Origin: Bacteroidaceae bacterium
GTDB lineage: Bacteria > Bacteroidota > Bacteroidia > Bacteroidales > Bacteroidaceae
Direction: 5' to 3'
NCBI GenBank assembly: GCA_902362375.1
Contig: CABIVS010000001.1
Coordinates: forward strand, 605,820 to 669,819
DNA length: 64,000 bases
Part shown: positions 56,411-64,000 of the stretch, piece by piece
Position numbering within the stretch: position 1 is the stretch's first letter
Layout: every line of letters begins with the position of its first letter
Notes under the pieces: generated by a model
What the model saw: only the letters and a program-made list of their open reading frames with translations
Told to the model about the DNA's origin: nothing
The model's database searches: none
Position numbers and translations under genes: made by a program

Positions 56411-56495
56411 TAGGCACGGATTACACGGATGAACGCGGTTGCCTTGCAACAATGAGAACACTAAAGACCGTGAAATCCGTGTAATCCGTGCCTAA
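56411..56495. repeat. dispersed palindromic repeat, GGATTACRC type, copy 2
   Basis: It starts TAGGCACGGATTACACGGAT and ends with the complementary TCCGTGTAATCCGTGCCTA, with a different 45-base middle from the copy at 36626-36716. It lies between the sulfatase and lyase genes of one transcription unit. Confidence 0.8.
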
Positions 56496-56521
56496 ATGAT
56501 TATATAAGAATACATAAATCG

Positions 56522-58072
56522 CTAATAAGGGATCCGATCCGACAGAATCTTTTCCGTATACCAAGGATCGTTAATCTCTTTCAACATAGCTCCCATTTCA
56601 CCGCAAAGTTTTGCCACAATCTCTTTATTTTCTTCCAAAGGCAAGTTATGCAGCTGATATGGATCTTTTACATCATCGAATAAGAGGCTTTTCTTCAATT
56701 GCTTCGTATCACGGTCGATATATAAAGCCAATGTATATTGAGCTGTCTTGATACCTCTTGAAGAAGGGAAGTAAGTCTGCACCAATCCATTTTCATCTTT
56801 ATCACCGTCTACATTCTGAATATACAGTGCACCTGTAGGGCGAACAATTTCAGCCTTTTCATCGAAGAAAAGAGGAGCAAAATTACGTCCCTGCACTTCT
56901 GCCGGAATAGAATCACCCAGCCCGCATAAGCCAAGCACCGTAGGCATAATATCAGGAGCAGAGAGCAATAAATCATCTACCCGCGGCTGAATCTTACCGG
57001 GGAAACGAACCAGAAACGGAATATTCATGGATTCAGAATAAGGGGAATTCTTCGGATCATCAGTGCGCTGGCTACACATCGTCTCGCCATGGTCGGAAGC
57101 AAAAATTACGACTGTATTCTTATCCAATCCCAGCTCTTTCAATGCCGTCAAAATCTGTCCGAAAGCACGGTCTACTCCGGTTACGGAAGCGAAATAATAA
57201 CGTGCGGACTCCGCTTTCTTCATCTTCAAATCGACATTCGGGCGAATCAGCAGACTATCCAGAGGCTGATCTTTATAAAGATTGAAATCCTGCTCTTCAC
57301 AGTCATTCAAAGAACGATACGGGCTATGGGGAGGATTCATACCCACCATTATAAAGAAAGGTTTCTTGGTATCACGCACGTTACCGTCATTTTTCAGATA
57401 AGAAATGACTTTGCCTGATTCATGCAAAGGTGACCATTCCTTCGGATCATGTCTCTTACCATCCGTATCCCAGTAATGCGGATTCTTGTGTTCATCAAAT
57501 GTTCCGTAAGAATACCAGTAGTTAAAACCGTGCCGGCGTTCTTTCGGTGTATAGGCATCCCATGCCGGACGTTTTTCTTCCACATACTGTCCCGGATGTT
57601 CGGGATCGTTCGGAGTTGGGAAGTCAGCATGAAGTTTGCCAAAATAAGCACAGTCATAGCCTGCTTTGCTGAATACATCGCCGATACATTCCGCATCCTC
57701 GCGCAAGGAACTGATCGGACGTGTAGAGTTGCAATTCAATGGTACACCACTTTTGTTCGGATACATACCGGTCAGTAACATTCCACGATGGGGGCTGCTC
57801 AACGGACAGTTACTCTGTGCAGACGACAAGACCATAGATTCACGTGCAAAGGCATCCAGATTAGGAGTATGCACGGGGTCTCCTTCAAAGTTTACTTTAT
57901 CCCGGAATCCGTTCTGGCTCCAGAAGCCCATCGCCTGGTTACGGTATTGATCGGGAAATACATAGATTATATTAGGATGCTCCGCTTGTTGGGACACTTG
58001 TTTCGGAGCCTTGCAACCTTGTGCGGCAAACAGCGTCAATCCTCCTACAAGAAGGTTAATAGGTTTATTCAT
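56522..58072 (-). CDS. S1-family sulfatase, glycosaminoglycan-type
   Basis: A 516-residue sulfatase. The lipobox AAQGC (Cys20) predicts a lipoprotein. The modified active-site residue is S92 in CPLSSPHRGMLLTG, a serine-type site (S-x-P-x-R) that needs the anaerobic sulfatase-maturating enzyme to become formylglycine. Metal ligands are in IIYVFPDQYRNQ and VVIFASDHGETM. Close relatives act on N-acetylgalactosamine sulfate of chondroitin. It lies between GH88 and PL8, consistent with removing the sulfate from lyase products. Position of the sulfate (4 or 6) is not decidable by eye. Confidence 0.93.
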   Translation of the reverse strand: MNKPINLLVGGLTLFAAQGCKAPKQVSQQAEHPNIIYVFPDQYRNQAMGFWSQNGFRDKVNFEGDPVHTPNLDAFARESMVLSSAQSNCPLSSPHRGMLLTGMYPNKSGVPLNCNSTRPISSLREDAECIGDVFSKAGYDCAYFGKLHADFPTPNDPEHPGQYVEEKRPAWDAYTPKERRHGFNYWYSYGTFDEHKNPHYWDTDGKRHDPKEWSPLHESGKVISYLKNDGNVRDTKKPFFIMVGMNPPHSPYRSLNDCEEQDFNLYKDQPLDSLLIRPNVDLKMKKAESARYYFASVTGVDRAFGQILTALKELGLDKNTVVIFASDHGETMCSQRTDDPKNSPYSESMNIPFLVRFPGKIQPRVDDLLLSAPDIMPTVLGLCGLGDSIPAEVQGRNFAPLFFDEKAEIVRPTGALYIQNVDGDKDENGLVQTYFPSSRGIKTAQYTLALYIDRDTKQLKKSLLFDDVKDPYQLHNLPLEENKEIVAKLCGEMGAMLKEINDPWYTEKILSDRIPY

Positions 58073-58145
58073 GATAGTTTATGATAAATGATTAAAACAG
58101 GTAAATGACAAACGGTCAATAGAGAGTTATAAACAATAAGTAGCG

Positions 58146-58215
58146 AATGATAAACGGTAAACATTTTCCGTCAGAATCCGCCAAGCATTCACCGTTCACT
58201 GTTTACCGTTCATTG
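58146..58215. repeat. intergenic inverted repeat between GH88 and sulfatase genes
   Basis: ACGGTAAACA at 58154-58163 pairs with TGTTTACCGT at 58200-58209. Degenerate copies of AATGA-CGGT surround them (AATGACAAACGGTCA, AATGATAAACGGTAA and AACGGTGAATGC on the opposite strand). It may be another class of dispersed Bacteroides palindrome or an RNA processing hairpin within the operon. Confidence 0.6.
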
Positions 58216-58223
58216 TCTATTTC

Positions 58224-59426
58224 TTATTTCTTTTCCAAATCTCTTTTACGCATCAGTCCTTCCAGGAAGTAATAGTCAGCATAGTTCAAAGGAACGTCAA
58301 TTTCCTGACCGTGAGGAATACTGCCAACGGAGTGCATCAGGATAAAGTTGCCGTTTGTTCCGACCTTTGCACGATAAGCAGGTGAGCCTAAACTTTCCAT
58401 TATCTTATCAGCAGTTTCCTTGTAGTGGTTGCCCGGCAGGTAGCCATCCAGTTCGTAAAGGGCAGAGGCTGTACAAGCTGCTGCAGAAGCATCGCGAGGT
58501 TCGTTCGGAATATTCGGAGCATCATAATCCCAATAAGGCACGAGGTCTTCCGGCAAGTTCTTATTATTAAAGATGAAGTTATAGACCTTTTGTGCCTGGT
58601 CGAGATATTTCTTATCTTTGGTATAGCGATAACAGGTAGTATATCCATACAAAGCCCATGCTTGTCCGCGAGCCCAAGCCGATTCGTCGGCATATCCCTG
58701 TGCAGTTTGTCTCTTACGCACTTCTCCTGTCTCCGGGTCGTAATCTACCACATGGTAGCAGCTGTTGTCCGGACGGAAATGGTGAGCCATTGTTGTATCA
58801 GCATGTTTCACTGCAATATTATAGAAAGTAGAATCCCCGGAAAGGGCTGTTGCTTCAAATAAGAGTTCGAGATTCATCATATTATCAATAATCACCGGAC
58901 ATTTCCATCCCCGTGTTCCTTGCCAGCCTTTATCGGCATCCCATGACTGGATAACGCCTGCATTCGGACGAAAACGAGTGGACAATGATCTGGCAGCTTC
59001 TATAATGACGTCTTTATACTCTTTCTTATCTGCCATGCGATAGCCGTTCAAATAACTGCAACCGATCATGAACCCTACATCATGATGCCATTTCAAATAT
59101 TTCACTGAATCAAGAGCCTCTGTGTATTTCTCTGCCAGCGGCAACCATTTCTTATCACCCGTCAGATTATAAGTCAACCATATACTACCGGGAAAGAAAC
59201 CTGAACACCAGTCTTCCATAGGTATGTAAGAGATACTCCCATCTTCGTTGATTGTTCTCGGATTCAAGATTTTACCGGACTTCTCAATAATGTCCGTCTG
59301 GATTGTGTTCTGTGCCACAGCGTTGTCGATGTTGTCCTGAATAAAGTCTACTTCAACCTTTTTTTGTCCACCGCAACTCGTAAAGATCAATAGGGAAAGT
59401 CCTAATGCGCTAAGAATTGTTTTCAT
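58224..59426 (-). CDS. GH88 unsaturated glucuronyl hydrolase
   Basis: A 400-residue GH88 enzyme that removes the 4,5-unsaturated uronic acid from lyase products. The ATG at 59426 gives a lipoprotein signal (LLIFTSCGG, Cys18). The longer frame adds 47 atypical residues. The two catalytic aspartates are probably D116 (KWHHDVGFM) and D181 (VIIDNMMNLELL). The (alpha/alpha)6 barrel signature ESAWARGQAWALYGYTT is clear. A promoter element lies at 59468-59475, so GH88, sulfatase and lyase may form one transcript. Confidence 0.94.
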   Translation of the reverse strand: MKTILSALGLSLLIFTSCGGQKKVEVDFIQDNIDNAVAQNTIQTDIIEKSGKILNPRTINEDGSISYIPMEDWCSGFFPGSIWLTYNLTGDKKWLPLAEKYTEALDSVKYLKWHHDVGFMIGCSYLNGYRMADKKEYKDVIIEAARSLSTRFRPNAGVIQSWDADKGWQGTRGWKCPVIIDNMMNLELLFEATALSGDSTFYNIAVKHADTTMAHHFRPDNSCYHVVDYDPETGEVRKRQTAQGYADESAWARGQAWALYGYTTCYRYTKDKKYLDQAQKVYNFIFNNKNLPEDLVPYWDYDAPNIPNEPRDASAAACTASALYELDGYLPGNHYKETADKIMESLGSPAYRAKVGTNGNFILMHSVGSIPHGQEIDVPLNYADYYFLEGLMRKRDLEKK

Positions 59427-59467
59427 AATACAGGGATTATTTGTTAAGTGATTAATTTTCCTGATGG

Positions 59468-59475
59468 CAAAAGTA
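59468..59475 (-). promoter_or_regulatory. -7 promoter element for GH88
   Basis: Reads TACTTTTG on the minus strand, giving a leader of about 35 nt to the ATG at 59426. No -33 TTG is at the expected spacing. Confidence 0.55.
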
Positions 59476-59682
59476 GTGCATTTAAATAGAATTGACCGAC
59501 CTAAATAATCCAAATGAAAGACAATTTTGGTACATTTCCCCGAAAATAATGAATTTACTGTCCTCATACATTAAACAATGCATATATTATAAAATGGAAC
59601 TGTCATGTTTTTCATACACTGAATCACACAACAATTCCATTTTCACAAAACCCTTCTAAAAACCAGTTAAATTTTATCTTAA

Positions 59683-63114
<3,432 letters not shown>

Positions 63115-64000
63115 TTATTTGGAAAAAGCATGTCTATATCCCTTCACCTTATTCCACCCGCCACGAGTGAAGTCAGGCACTTCCACTGGAGCAGAATTAT
63201 TTACAATAGAAAGTCGGGTAAGTTCGGCCATACAGCACCATTCTGCCAAATCGTATACATCCATATCCAACGGTAAACCATTATGCAGACAATACACCAA
63301 GCGATAATCCATTATATAATCCATTCCCCCATGTCCCCCTACTTTCTTGGCTGTTTCTTCCAGTTCATTGTCTAATATCGGACTTTTGTATTTAGCCATT
63401 AATGCTTTTTTCACACCTACCGGCACAGCACCATGAGCATTCAGGTTTTCATGATCCGGTATTTGCGTGGGACTTACCTGAGAAGGTCGCAAACAGTACT
63501 CCGCTACCGGATATTTGCTGGCAAACCCATCCGTTCCTACTACCTGATACATACGGCTGTATGGACGTGGAGTCATAACATTATGCTGGATAAGCATTGT
63601 ACGTTCATTCTCCGTACGGATCATAGTCGTCGTTTGATCCCCGTTCTGGAAATCCTTCACTTCTTTACCCGTACGTTTTTTAATATAGGCAGGTCCGTTC
63701 ACTGCTTTCGTATCCATTGCCACCAGTGTCTTCATTCGGTCACCACGATGAATATCCAGCACCTGACAGGCAGGTCCCATACCATGAGTAGCATATACGT
63801 CTCCACGATATTTCTGATTATAATCCATACGCCAGTTATTCCAATAATGAGTCCAAAAATCTTCCAGATTATGAATATAAGCCCCTTCTACATGAAGCAC
63901 TTCACCCATAACACCCTGCTGTACCATATTCAAAGTAGTCAATTCAAAGAAGTCATAGACACAATTTTCAAGTTGCATACAATGCTTGCGAGTTTTTTCC
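63115..64000 (-). CDS. GH109-like alpha-N-acetylgalactosaminidase, 5'-partial
   Basis: The gene runs off the right edge. The visible 295 residues are the C-terminal part of a Gfo/Idh/MocA-fold protein of the GH109 type, an NAD-dependent glycosidase family whose first member converts blood-group A to H antigen. Typical family stretches are CVYDFFELTTLNMVQQG, EGAYIHNLEDFWTHYW, YATHGMGPACQVLDIHRGDR and TKAVNGPAYIKKRTGK. The His in THGMGP lies in the active-site region. The in-frame ATG at 63978 is internal, since the codons before it (KTRKHC) also fit the family. The N-terminal NAD-binding domain must lie outside. Confidence 0.88.
   Translation of the reverse strand, partial: EKTRKHCMQLENCVYDFFELTTLNMVQQGVMGEVLHVEGAYIHNLEDFWTHYWNNWRMDYNQKYRGDVYATHGMGPACQVLDIHRGDRMKTLVAMDTKAVNGPAYIKKRTGKEVKDFQNGDQTTTMIRTENERTMLIQHNVMTPRPYSRMYQVVGTDGFASKYPVAEYCLRPSQVSPTQIPDHENLNAHGAVPVGVKKALMAKYKSPILDNELEETAKKVGGHGGMDYIMDYRLVYCLHNGLPLDMDVYDLAEWCCMAELTRLSIVNNSAPVEVPDFTRGGWNKVKGYRHAFSK

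Overview
The window looks like the chromosome of a gut Bacteroides. Supporting signs are a SusC/SusD pair with sulfatase and lyase enzymes, DUF4988 lipoproteins, a serine-type sulfatase motif, and many copies of the Bacteroides -7 promoter motif TAnnTTTG. The GT6 gene closely resembles what I recall of the Bacteroides ovatus enzyme, so the ovatus/xylanisolvens group is a reasonable guess. The sequence alone does not prove a species.

Layout. (1) 1-9100: an AT-rich, decayed accessory island. It has one intact AAA ATPase/DUF4143 gene with a striking double palindrome upstream, and at least four ATPase or nuclease remnants. It also holds a large unknown membrane protein coupled to a twice-frameshifted sugar acyltransferase, an IS1182-type transposase remnant, and several inverted repeats. 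(2) 9126-29599: a lipopolysaccharide/lipooligosaccharide (LOS) locus of about 17 genes. The 9-19 kb part is a patchwork of glycosyltransferases whose strand flips repeatedly, several of them with their own promoter. It includes a convergent GT11 fucosyltransferase and GT6 transferase pair that could build a blood-group A/B-like epitope. The 19-25 kb part is one operon: GT2, PLP aminotransferase, LicC-like nucleotidyltransferase, LicD, GT4 and FkbM. A Kdo/heptose-type kinase, two GT9 transferases, a GT4 and a DUF4254 gene follow; these look like the core end of the locus. (3) 29686-40839: housekeeping genes pdxB, purN, acpP-fabF-rnc, pfkA, a GH3-family adenylating enzyme, mnmA and a SNF2 helicase. 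(4) 40984-48363: two paralogous DUF4988 beta-helix lipoproteins, a HAD phosphatase and cysS. (5) 48527-64000: a polysaccharide utilization locus. SusC and SusD lie on the plus strand and converge on a minus-strand enzyme set: GH109-like (cut by the window edge), GH2, GH88, S1 sulfatase and PL8 lyase.

How the genes work together. PL8, sulfatase and GH88 are the set needed to depolymerise a sulfated glycosaminoglycan such as chondroitin sulfate. The lyase makes unsaturated oligosaccharides, the sulfatase removes sulfate, and GH88 removes the unsaturated uronic acid. SusC/SusD import the oligosaccharides. In the LOS locus, the kinase and GT9 enzymes probably act near the inner core, the variable transferases extend the outer core, and the LicC/LicD cassette adds a phosphorylated amino-alcohol. 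No tRNA, rRNA or CRISPR array was seen, and no regulator dedicated to the utilization locus lies inside the window.
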